From Micrococcales bacterium (GTDB lineage: Bacteria; Actinomycetota; Actinomycetes; Actinomycetales; Microbacteriaceae), in assembly GCA_947454255.1 (NCBI GenBank), contig CANGIU010000010.1:1-46972 (forward strand): a stretch of 46,972 bases of DNA, in the 5' to 3' direction. A model generated the notes under the pieces. It searched no databases. It was not told where the DNA came from and saw only the letters and a list, made by a program, of their open reading frames with translations. A program made the translations under genes and the position numbers. This document shows, in pieces, positions 24,933 through 32,677 of this stretch; positions within the stretch are counted from its first letter, which is position 1, and each line of letters starts with the position of its first letter.

Positions 24933-26471
24933 GTGAGTGAACGCGTATTAGTTGGGGCCGGTGTCGGCACAGGCATCTCAATTGCGCCTGCCTTCAAATA
25001 CTCGAGCACTAAGTATGTTCCTTGGGAAAGCGATAAGGCAGGAAGCACAAGAGGGCTTATCGCTATCAAAGCTGCTATCGCCCAGGTTGAACAAGATCTA
25101 GATCAGAGCATAAGAGCTGCTGATCCAGAGGCGGCTTCTATTCTCGAAGCACTAAAGCTAACCCTTAGCGACCCTTCACTGGTTTCAGGAATCAAAGAAC
25201 GTTTAGCAGATGGAGCAAATTCGCAGCGAGCTGTAGCGGGTGCCTTTAGTGGAGCAGCCAAAGCTCTTTCGTCTTTAGGCGAATACTTCGCAGCTAGAGC
25301 TGCTGATGTTGAGGAACTTGGTAACAAGGTAATCAAGGTGCTCAGCGGGGAAGAGGAAGTCCAGTTCCCTAAAACGCCTTTTGTGTTAGTCGCCGATTCG
25401 CTTGGGCCAATAGAGATGAATCGCCTAGTTGGTAGTGCTGTTGTTGGATTGATCACAAGAACTGGAAGTGCAACTTCTCACACGGCTATTTTGGCGAGAG
25501 CTGCTGACTTGCCAACGGTAGTTTCTGTGCTTGGCTCAGATTTCATTCACGAAGGCGATCTTCTCATTGTCGACTCCAGCAGTGGTCAAGTGTTAGTAAA
25601 TCCTGATGAACAAGAGCAGAGGCAATATAACCAAGCCTTTACAAAGAGCATTCAGAAGATCGAAGTCACTGAAGGTCTTCTGAATGTCGATCTTTATGCA
25701 AACTTAGGGTCATCCTCAGAAGCTGAATCCGCGCTTGCTTTTGGTGCCCAGGGTGTTGGTTTGTTTAGAACTGAACTTTTATTTCTAGGTGCAAAGCAAG
25801 CACCATCGCTAGAATCCCAAATCCTTGAGTACTCAAGGCTCTTGTCTTCGTTCCCTAACAAACGGGTAATTGTTCGAGTGTTAGACCTTGATACTGATAA
25901 ACCTCTTCCGTTCTTGAAATTAGCCGAAAGCGGAAAGTATGCCAATCGAGGTTTTCAAGCTTTGCTTTCCAACATTGGTGTTCTAGAGACACAACTTCAA
26001 GCTTTGGCAGAGAGTGCTAAACGATTCCCCTCAACAGAACTTTGGGTAATGGCGCCAATGGTAACTAGTCCTAAACAGGCTAAGCAATTTGTTGAACTAG
26101 CAAAAAGCTATGGCCTAAAAACTGCTGGAGTGATGATTGAAGTTCCTGAAGTTTGTCAGGAAGAGCCATTACAAGAAATACTCGATGCTGTTGATTTTGT
26201 GAGCATTGGAACAAATGATCTAACTCAATACACATTGAACCTTGATCGAATTCAATCGGTTATTGCTCTAAGTGATGTTAGAAAGCCAGAAGTGCTCTCA
26301 CTCATCGAAAGGGTTATCGCCAAAGCTAGATCATCAAAAAAGCCAGTTGGAATTTGTGGAGAAGCTGCGAGTGATCCAATATCAGCAAAGTTATTTATTG
26401 ATTTTGGAGTGACAAGTCTTAGCTTGTCACCGGCTTTGCTACCTGGTTTAGTTAGAGCTCTTAGGAATTAA
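24933..26471 (+). CDS. ptsI: Phosphoenolpyruvate-protein phosphotransferase (PTS enzyme I)
   Basis: Enzyme I transfers phosphate from PEP to HPr at the head of the phosphotransferase system. The 512-residue protein is shorter than the usual 550-575, mainly in the N-terminal HPr-binding region and linkers. The phospho-histidine motif SATSHTAILAR (His183), QGVGLFRTELLFL, RVLDLDTDKPLPF, SIGTNDLTQYTLNLDR and the catalytic GICGEAA (Cys475) are intact. The GTG at 24933 is preceded by a TAGACT box at six bases. No HPr gene is in the window; ascorbate-type EIIA and EIIB are found at 40685-41413. The 3' end overlaps the Rieske gene by 11 bases, tail to tail. Confidence 0.94.
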   Translation: MSERVLVGAGVGTGISIAPAFKYSSTKYVPWESDKAGSTRGLIAIKAAIAQVEQDLDQSIRAADPEAASILEALKLTLSDPSLVSGIKERLADGANSQRAVAGAFSGAAKALSSLGEYFAARAADVEELGNKVIKVLSGEEEVQFPKTPFVLVADSLGPIEMNRLVGSAVVGLITRTGSATSHTAILARAADLPTVVSVLGSDFIHEGDLLIVDSSSGQVLVNPDEQEQRQYNQAFTKSIQKIEVTEGLLNVDLYANLGSSSEAESALAFGAQGVGLFRTELLFLGAKQAPSLESQILEYSRLLSSFPNKRVIVRVLDLDTDKPLPFLKLAESGKYANRGFQALLSNIGVLETQLQALAESAKRFPSTELWVMAPMVTSPKQAKQFVELAKSYGLKTAGVMIEVPEVCQEEPLQEILDAVDFVSIGTNDLTQYTLNLDRIQSVIALSDVRKPEVLSLIERVIAKARSSKKPVGICGEAASDPISAKLFIDFGVTSLSLSPALLPGLVRALRN

Positions 26472-26928
26472 GAGTTACAAAAAGGTTTTTGTTTTCAACG
26501 GTAAGAGTGTATTTCTGTAATGGAATCTGTGCCGGCCCTCTGGTCACATTTCCAGTTGTTGTATCAAACTGAGCTCGGTGAATTGGGCAGATTATGTTTG
26601 TTCCGCTAATGCTGTTCAATCTGAACCCTTGATGTGTGCATGCGGGGTTGAATGCTCTGAAGACTCCAGATTTTGGTTGGGTGATTAGAATCTGAATCCC
26701 TCCAGCTGCACTTAGTTTGAAAATGCTGCCACCACCAACTTTGATTGCATTAGTCGCGCAAACTTTGTATTTCTTGCTTGCAGCTTCAGCTGAACTTGCA
26801 ATAGTGGTTAGCCCAAGGCTCCCTGCCGCAATAGCGATACCGGAAAAGAAGTTGCGACGAGATAAACCAAGAGTCTCTTTAGTGGCTTCTCTTGCATTTG
26901 AGTTACAGGAATGATCTTTTTCAGGCAT
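26461..26928 (-). CDS. Tat-exported Rieske [2Fe-2S] protein
   Basis: This 155-residue Rieske protein carries a twin-arginine signal (LSRRNFF at about 22-28 followed by a hydrophobic segment to SSAEA) and cluster ligands CTHQGF (Cys97, His99) and CPIHRAQF (Cys114, His117). It is smaller than the Rieske subunit of cytochrome bc complexes and lacks their membrane helices, so it resembles the small exported Rieske proteins common in Actinobacteria; its partner is unknown. The ATG at 26928 follows TAGGCT at six bases. It lies 68 bases after sdhB on the same strand but appears to have its own promoter. Confidence 0.9.
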   Translation of the reverse strand: MPEKDHSCNSNAREATKETLGLSRRNFFSGIAIAAGSLGLTTIASSAEAASKKYKVCATNAIKVGGGSIFKLSAAGGIQILITQPKSGVFRAFNPACTHQGFRLNSISGTNIICPIHRAQFDTTTGNVTRGPAQIPLQKYTLTVENKNLFVTLNS

Positions 26929-26934
26929 GGAATA

Positions 26935-26940
26935 AGCCTA
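26935..26940 (-). promoter_or_regulatory. -10 box for leaderless Rieske gene, inside an inverted repeat
   Basis: The minus strand reads TAGGCT, TATTCC, ATG. The box lies within the perfect 8-bp inverted repeat AATAAGCC/GGCTTATT (26931-26938 and 26950-26957, 11-bp spacer), so a dimeric regulator could cover the promoter. No T-run follows on the minus strand, which argues against a terminator. Confidence 0.5.
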
Positions 26941-26996
26941 TGTTTGAAGGGCTTATTTGGCTCTTTGAAGGTGTTTGTTTCTAGGGTTTTCTCAGC

Positions 26997-27746
26997 CTAG
27001 ACACGGCCCCGAAGCACGGCTTGCTTGACTTCCGCAATAGCCTTGGTAACTTCAATACCGCGAGGACAGGCTTCTGTGCAGTTGAAGGTGGTGCGGCAAC
27101 GCCAGACACCTTCTTTATCGTTCAGGATGTCTAATCTGACTTCAGCTGCTTCATCTCTCGAGTCGAAGATAAAGCGGTGAGCATTTACGATAGCTGCCGG
27201 ACCAAAGTACTGGTTGTCAGTCCAGAACACTGGGCAAGAGGTAGTGCAGGCAGCGCAGAGAATGCACTTTGTAGTGTCTTCAAATCTAGCTCGGTCTTCT
27301 GGAGACTGGATTCTCTCCTTGGTAGGGGAGTCAGAAGCAATAAGGAAAGGTTTGACATCTCGGTAGGCCTGGTAGAACGGGTTCATGTCAACGACTAAAT
27401 CTTTTTCAACCTTTAGGCCCTTGATCGGTTCAACGTAGATCGGCTGAGTAATGTCAAGATCTTTAATCAGCGTCTTACAAGCCAATCTGTTTCTCCCGTT
27501 GATACGCATTGCATCAGAACCACAGACACCGTGAGCGCAGGATCTTCTGAAAGTTAAACTTCCGTCTAATTCCCACTTGATTTTGTGAAGCGCATCTAGC
27601 ACACGATCGGTGCCATGGACGGTGACATCGAAGTCCTGCCACTTAGGCTCTGCATCGTTTTCTGGATCAAAGCGACGAACAAACAAAGTCACCTGAAAAG
27701 AAGGAACCTCTCCGATTACTTTTACTGACTCAACTGCAGTGCTCAT
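26997..27746 (-). CDS. sdhB: Succinate dehydrogenase iron-sulfur subunit
   Basis: SdhB passes electrons from FAD to quinone in complex II. All three clusters are visible: [2Fe-2S] in SCAHGVCGSDAMRINGRNRL plus the following cysteine, [4Fe-4S] in CILCAACTTSCP, and [3Fe-4S] in CRTTFNCTEACPRGI. The length of 249 residues is normal. The ATG overlaps the sdhA stop in TAATG. Confidence 0.97.
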   Translation of the reverse strand: MSTAVESVKVIGEVPSFQVTLFVRRFDPENDAEPKWQDFDVTVHGTDRVLDALHKIKWELDGSLTFRRSCAHGVCGSDAMRINGRNRLACKTLIKDLDITQPIYVEPIKGLKVEKDLVVDMNPFYQAYRDVKPFLIASDSPTKERIQSPEDRARFEDTTKCILCAACTTSCPVFWTDNQYFGPAAIVNAHRFIFDSRDEAAEVRLDILNDKEGVWRCRTTFNCTEACPRGIEVTKAIAEVKQAVLRGRV

Positions 27747-29500
27747 TAGTACTTACGCTCCATTGGTGGGTAGTTGGTAATAGTTACTGGCTTCCAGCCA
27801 ATCTTGATCTCATCATCGGCTTTGTATGCCATTGAGTGAACCATGAACTTCTCATCGTTACGAGTTTCATAATCTTCACGGAAGTGACCACCACGAGATT
27901 CTCTTCTCTCACGAGCTGTATAGGCAAGAACTTCAGCAAGGTCAAGCAAGAAACCTAATTCAATGGCTTCTAATAGGTCTGTGTTGAATCGCTTACCGCG
28001 GTCTTGAACTTGGATGTGTTCGTATCGCTTACGAAGTTCTTTGATCTTGTCTAATGCTTCGTTAAGTGATTCTTCAGTTCTATAAACCTGAGCGTTCTTA
28101 TCCATGGTGTCTTGTAGTTCTTTACGGATAACTGCAATCTTCTCGGTTCCAGTTGCGTTTCTCATATGCTCAATAAGTTTCACTGTTTCAGCAATTGCAT
28201 CTTGAGGAACATCAACAAACTTGGCATCTTTTGCATACTCAACTGCATAGATACCAGCACGCTTACCGAAGACGTTGATATCCAAAAGCGAGTTAGTTCC
28301 TAGGCGGTTAGCCCCGTGCACAGAAACACAAGCACATTCACCAGCAGCATAGAGTCCTGGAACGACAGTGTCGTTATCTCTTAGAACCTCAGCCTTGATG
28401 TTGGTAGGGATTCCACCCATTGCGTAGTGAGCAGTTGGGAACACTGGAACTGGCTCTGTGTATGGCTCAACACCTAGATAAGTTCTAGCAAACTCAGTGA
28501 TATCTGGAAGCTTTGCATCGATAACTGCAGGCTCTAGATGGGTAAGGTCTAGAAGAACGTAATCCTTGTTAGGACCGGCTCCTCTTCCTTCACGAACTTC
28601 ATTAGCCATAGCTCTTGCCACCATGTCTCTAGGGGCAAGGTCTTTGATGGTTGGGGCATAGCGCTCCATGAATCTTTCACCTGAGGCGTTACGTAGGATT
28701 CCACCTTCACCTCGGGCCGCTTCTGAAAGCAAGATTCCAAGACCGGCTAGACCAGTTGGGTGGAATTGGTAGAACTCCATGTCTTCCAGTGGAAGCCCCT
28801 TGCGATAGATGATGCCAACACCATCACCGGTAAGGGTGTGTGCGTTAGATGTGGTCTTGAAGATTTTTCCGAAACCACCGGTAGCAAAAACAATTGACTT
28901 ACCTTGGAATACGTGCAGGTCTCCGGTTGCCAGTTCATAAGCAACAACTGCAGCTGGTCTTTCAACGCCATCAACAGTGTTCATAACTAGGTCTAGAACA
29001 TAGAACTCGTTATAAAACTCGATACCTAGCTTTACGCAGTTTTGATACAAGGTCTGCAGAATCATGTGACCGGTGCGGTCAGCTGCATAACAAGATCTTC
29101 TTACCGGTGCTTTACCGTGATCACGTGTGTGACCACCAAATCTTCTTTGGTCAATCTTGCCATCTGGAGTTCTGTTAAAAGGAAGACCCATGTTCTCAAG
29201 ATCAATAACCGCTTGCACAGATTCTTTAGCAAGAATTTCTGCAGCATCCTGGTCAACTAGATAGTCGCCACCTTTAACGGTGTCGAAGGTGTGCCATTCC
29301 CAGTTATCTTCTTCAACGTTGGCTAGAGCGGCAGCCATACCACCTTGAGCTGCCCCAGTGTGTGAACGGGTAGGGAAGAGTTTAGAGATAACGGCAGTCT
29401 TAGCATGAGGTCCCGCTTCAATGGCTGCTCGCATACCTGCACCACCGGCACCAACAATAACAACGTCGTACTGGTAGTGATGGACTTTAACTTCTGACAA
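27746..29500 (-). CDS. sdhA: Succinate dehydrogenase flavoprotein subunit
   Basis: The 584-residue catalytic subunit oxidises succinate to fumarate. It has the dinucleotide fold [17 protein letters not shown], the FAD-linking histidine in [11 protein letters not shown] (His47), the active-site segment FHPTGLAG and [13 protein letters not shown]. The start is TTG at 29500, preceded by AAAGGA with six bases of spacing. It follows sdhD by nine bases. Confidence 0.97.
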   Translation of the reverse strand: MSEVKVHHYQYDVVIVGAGGAGMRAAIEAGPHAKTAVISKLFPTRSHTGAAQGGMAAALANVEEDNWEWHTFDTVKGGDYLVDQDAAEILAKESVQAVIDLENMGLPFNRTPDGKIDQRRFGGHTRDHGKAPVRRSCYAADRTGHMILQTLYQNCVKLGIEFYNEFYVLDLVMNTVDGVERPAAVVAYELATGDLHVFQGKSIVFATGGFGKIFKTTSNAHTLTGDGVGIIYRKGLPLEDMEFYQFHPTGLAGLGILLSEAARGEGGILRNASGERFMERYAPTIKDLAPRDMVARAMANEVREGRGAGPNKDYVLLDLTHLEPAVIDAKLPDITEFARTYLGVEPYTEPVPVFPTAHYAMGGIPTNIKAEVLRDNDTVVPGLYAAGECACVSVHGANRLGTNSLLDINVFGKRAGIYAVEYAKDAKFVDVPQDAIAETVKLIEHMRNATGTEKIAVIRKELQDTMDKNAQVYRTEESLNEALDKIKELRKRYEHIQVQDRGKRFNTDLLEAIELGFLLDLAEVLAYTARERRESRGGHFREDYETRNDEKFMVHSMAYKADDEIKIGWKPVTITNYPPMERKY

Positions 29501-29509
29501 TTTTTTCCT

Positions 29510-29953
29510 TTAACCCTTGCAAACGAGATCAGGTAGATAGTTGTGAACATTAGGGTCAATGCAAGGATCAAATGTAGTGATCACCAGTGTGCCCAAAAGA
29601 ATTAGCGTTGCAGCAACTACCCAGAGTGCGATGTTCAAACTCTTACGTAGCCATTCACGTTCGGTGTAGTCGTTAACTAGTGTTCTCATACCGTTGGTGC
29701 CGTGGATGAGAGCAAACCAAAGTAGAAGACCGTCATATGCTTGCCAGAATGGGCTAGCCCATTTTCCAGCAACGAACGCAAAGTCGATAGCCTTCACACC
29801 ATGTTCAGGGAGAACTAGGTTTACTGAAAGGTGACCAATGATTAAGAAGACCAGGATGATTCCTGATGCTCGCATGAAGATCCATGCGCGTTTTTCCCAC
29901 TGAGCGCCCTTACGGCTACGAGGTGCATCTGGTTGTTCAATAATGATTGCCAT
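29510..29953 (-). CDS. sdhD: Succinate dehydrogenase membrane anchor subunit
   Basis: The 147-residue protein has three transmembrane helices and a basic N-terminus (RSRKGAQWEKRAW). Histidines in IIGHLSVNLV and FALIHGTNGMRTLVNDY fit the heme and quinone side of complex II. The ATG at 29953 lies two bases after the sdhC stop, and GGAG inside the sdhC end serves as its ribosome site. Confidence 0.9.
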   Translation of the reverse strand: MAIIIEQPDAPRSRKGAQWEKRAWIFMRASGIILVFLIIGHLSVNLVLPEHGVKAIDFAFVAGKWASPFWQAYDGLLLWFALIHGTNGMRTLVNDYTEREWLRKSLNIALWVVAATLILLGTLVITTFDPCIDPNVHNYLPDLVCKG

Positions 29954-29955
29954 GA

Positions 29956-30333
29956 TTACGCTCCAAAGATGTGGCTAAGTTGACGAGGAACAAACCCAGC
30001 CATCAGCACAACCCAAATAACTAGAACTGCCCAGAACATTTGGTTCTGGTACTTAGCACCCTTACGCCAGTAGTCGATGAGGATGACTCGGATGCCATTA
30101 AAAGCGTGGAACAGGATTGCTCCTACCAGGCCAATTTCGGCTAAACCAATGATGGTTGTCTTATAGGAAGCCACTACTGAGTTATAGGCTTCAGGGCTTA
30201 CGCGAACCAGTGCAGTATCCAAAATGTGGACAAGTAAGAAGAAGTAGATACCGACACCTGTAATACGGTGTAAAACCCAGCTCCACATGCCCAATTTGCC
30301 GCGATATAGTGTGCCGGCTGGTCGAGTTGCCAC
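29956..30333 (-). CDS. sdhC: Succinate dehydrogenase cytochrome b556 subunit
   Basis: The 125-residue first cistron of sdhCDAB has three helices and the SdhC signature WSWVLHRITGVGIYFFLLVH, in which the second histidine is the likely heme ligand. The start is GTG at 30333 with a perfect AGGAGG six bases upstream. The cistron order C-D-A-B is the usual actinobacterial one. Confidence 0.94.
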   Translation of the reverse strand: MATRPAGTLYRGKLGMWSWVLHRITGVGIYFFLLVHILDTALVRVSPEAYNSVVASYKTTIIGLAEIGLVGAILFHAFNGIRVILIDYWRKGAKYQNQMFWAVLVIWVVLMAGFVPRQLSHIFGA

Positions 30334-30445
30334 GAATTTCCTCCTAGATTGGCACCGAATTTTCAGGCCTAACCGAAGTTAATGATAACTTGTGCGGAAT
30401 AACGAAACTGCTCATTCAGGGCATCTGGGTTAGGCTTTTTAGGTT

Positions 30446-31558
30446 ATGGACAATCAGAGAGAGCCGATGGCTCGGTTCTATTCAGTTATCCCAGCAGGGG
30501 GAATCGGTAGCAGGCTTTGGCCGCTATCTCGAGCGTCTGCACCCAAGTTCCTGCACGACCTAACTGGTTCAGGTCAAACCCTTCTTCAAGACACTTGGGA
30601 CAGGCTCACTCCGCTATCTGGAAAAGACCGAATCTTGGTAGTCACAGGTGTTGCCCACCGCAAGGCTGTAACCGAACAATGTACTGAGCTTGATCGGCTC
30701 AATCTAATTCTTGAACCAAGCCCCAAAGATTCAACCGCAGCTATCGCTTTAGCTGCCGCCGTTCTAATGAAGCGTGAACCAGATGTCATTATCGGATCCT
30801 TTGCAGCCGATCACGTTATCACCGATAACGATGAGTTTGGCAAATGTGTTCGTGAAGCTGTTGAGGTGGCTGCCACCGGCAAGATTGTCACCATCGGGAT
30901 TCAGCCCACTGAACCTTCAGTTGGTTTTGGATACATCAAGTTGGCATCCAAGATCGATGGAGCTGAAACAGCGAGAGAAGTCGAGCATTTCGTTGAGAAG
31001 CCAAACATCGAACGAGCACGTGAGTATGTTGCTTCTGGAAAATATCTTTGGAACGCTGGAATGTTCATCGCTCCTGCGTCACTTGTTTTAGAAGTGCTGT
31101 CTAAGACAGAGCCTGATTTGTATAAGAAGGTAATGGAGCTTGCGGAGGCGTGGAATACCGAGTCAGAAGCAAAGACCTTTGAAGAGCACTGGCCAGGACT
31201 AAAGAAGGTCGCAATTGACTATTCAGTTGCTGAGCCTGCTGCCGCTGAAGGTTTGGTTGCAGTAGTTCCAGCTAACTTTGGTTGGCATGACGTAGGGGAC
31301 TTCGCTGCTATCTCAGAACTGCAATCCGGAGGTAAAAGAAACCATCTTGCTGTTCTAGGTGAAGCTAAGGTTCTTTCAGAGAAATCAAACGGAATCTTGA
31401 TCAGCGAGACTGGTCGACTAGTTGCCCTAATTGGTTTAGAGGACGTCATCGTTGTTGACACACCTGATGCTCTCTTGATTACCACTAAAGAACATGCTCA
31501 AAGAGTGAAGAACCTTGTGGATTCACTTAAGAACACTGGCCACAGCGACGTTCTCTAG
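30446..31558 (+). CDS. manC: Mannose-1-phosphate guanylyltransferase
   Basis: The 370-residue enzyme makes GDP-mannose for glycan synthesis. The nucleotidyltransferase signature GGIGSRLWPLSRASAPKFLH and the catalytic VEKP segment are present, together with WNAGMFIA. It lacks the C-terminal isomerase domain of the longer bifunctional ManC. The start is ATG 30446, nine bases after TAGGCT (30431-30436); ATG 30467 (MARFYSV), behind GAGAGAG, is a fair alternative. It diverges from sdhC. Confidence 0.92.
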   Translation: MDNQREPMARFYSVIPAGGIGSRLWPLSRASAPKFLHDLTGSGQTLLQDTWDRLTPLSGKDRILVVTGVAHRKAVTEQCTELDRLNLILEPSPKDSTAAIALAAAVLMKREPDVIIGSFAADHVITDNDEFGKCVREAVEVAATGKIVTIGIQPTEPSVGFGYIKLASKIDGAETAREVEHFVEKPNIERAREYVASGKYLWNAGMFIAPASLVLEVLSKTEPDLYKKVMELAEAWNTESEAKTFEEHWPGLKKVAIDYSVAEPAAAEGLVAVVPANFGWHDVGDFAAISELQSGGKRNHLAVLGEAKVLSEKSNGILISETGRLVALIGLEDVIVVDTPDALLITTKEHAQRVKNLVDSLKNTGHSDVL

Positions 31559-31567
31559 GTCTCTGCC

Positions 31568-32560
31568 ATGAAGTTAATCAAAGTAGTTATAAGTGGAATT
31601 CTCATTCTGGGATCTTTGACTGCTTGCAGCGCAAGCAAGTCCGAAGATCCAACCCACAAGGCACGCGCAAGTGCTTGTTTAGTTACCCCGGAAGTCACCG
31701 TTGCCGGTTCTCCTGATCAGGATCTTGCCTACGACATAATCGAAGCCAAGGTTGTCTATGGACTAAATGCAAAAGAAGTAAAAGTAGCTAAAGGTTCATC
31801 TGACTCACAGATTGACAATGTACTTTTTACTAATCTGAAGGCGGGTTGCGTTTACTTCCTATCAGCAGAGAGTCAGATCAATTCACGTATTGCCAAGTTT
31901 GCTGGTAATCACAAATACATGGTCGCTCTAATTGTTGGGGGATCAGAACCCAAAGACCAACCAGCCAACGTGCGTTGGGTTTCTGATGATTTTACAAGTG
32001 GTGCTGCACTGGCAGGTTTTGCAGCGGCAGCCAAAGCAACGACAGATAACGTCTTATTGCTGGTCCAGGACGGATACTTCCAAGAAGCACCGGTGGTTAG
32101 CTCATTCACAGCTGGGGTAAAGGCGTTCAATAAGGCAACAGGTAAAAATGTTGATCTGGAAGTAACCAAAGTTACTAATAGCACTCAGGCAAAAACTGCA
32201 CTTCAAGCACACAATCCAGAGGTTGTAGTTGCAGTCTTTGCAGGAAAGACAATTTGGAAAGTCGTAAAGAAAAGCGGGGCCCTGCTTCTAATTGGAGCTA
32301 ATCTGCAACTTGGCAATTCTGCAGATGTAGATCCTCGGGTTGAAGCATCAGTCGAGAGAAACTTCAGTGAGCTTGTTTTGAGCACCGCAAGTGACCTATT
32401 GGATAAGAAGTTCAATTTAGATCCAGTTTTTGCCCAAAACGGAGCATTGGCCAATGGATTTATCGAGCTAAGAACAAAGAGCGATACAGTCTTTGACGGT
32501 ACAACGCTGGACCAGCTAGGCACCTATAAAGAACTATTAATTGCCTCCAAAACCAGTTGA
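31568..32560 (+). CDS. Divergent BMP-family-like lipoprotein
   Basis: The 330-residue protein has a lipoprotein signal with lipobox LTAC (Cys20). Its mature part shows traces of the BMP/Med substrate-binding fold: a SDSQIDNVLFTNL segment, DDFTSGAALAGFAAA matching the YLAGYAAA region of the next BMP protein, and VVVAVFAGKTIW. It is poorly conserved relative to the canonical BMP protein at 32678. It lies nine bases after manC and 117 bases before the canonical BMP gene. It could be a second binding protein for the same importer or a paralogue with another ligand; a role is not proven. Confidence 0.72.
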   Translation: MKLIKVVISGILILGSLTACSASKSEDPTHKARASACLVTPEVTVAGSPDQDLAYDIIEAKVVYGLNAKEVKVAKGSSDSQIDNVLFTNLKAGCVYFLSAESQINSRIAKFAGNHKYMVALIVGGSEPKDQPANVRWVSDDFTSGAALAGFAAAAKATTDNVLLLVQDGYFQEAPVVSSFTAGVKAFNKATGKNVDLEVTKVTNSTQAKTALQAHNPEVVVAVFAGKTIWKVVKKSGALLLIGANLQLGNSADVDPRVEASVERNFSELVLSTASDLLDKKFNLDPVFAQNGALANGFIELRTKSDTVFDGTTLDQLGTYKELLIASKTS

Positions 32561-32565
32561 TTTGT

Positions 32566-32656
32566 AACGCCTAGGTAAAAATAACCTTTGATTGGCGTTT
32601 CTGCCCACGGGCAGGAGTAGTCTTGCCCTGTGTGTGGCTGGTGATTGGCACCGGCC
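32566..32656 (+). promoter_or_regulatory. Structured leader before the BMP lipoprotein gene
   Basis: The 117-bp gap holds three inverted repeats. AACGCC/GGCGTT (32566-32599) encloses AGGT/ACCT. CTGCC/GGCAG (32601-32614) has a CACG loop. GGCTGGTG/CACCGGCC (32636-32656) ends 10 bases before the AGGAGG ribosome site. The first could terminate the upstream lipoprotein transcript. The set matches no riboswitch class I know. Confidence 0.4.
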
Positions 32657-32677
32657 GAAATTAATCAGGAGGAACAA

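Noticed and set aside
25103-25456. A 117-residue minus-strand frame inside ptsI
   Set aside because: It is antisense to the conserved HPr-domain region of enzyme I and shows only serine- and alanine-rich low-information sequence.
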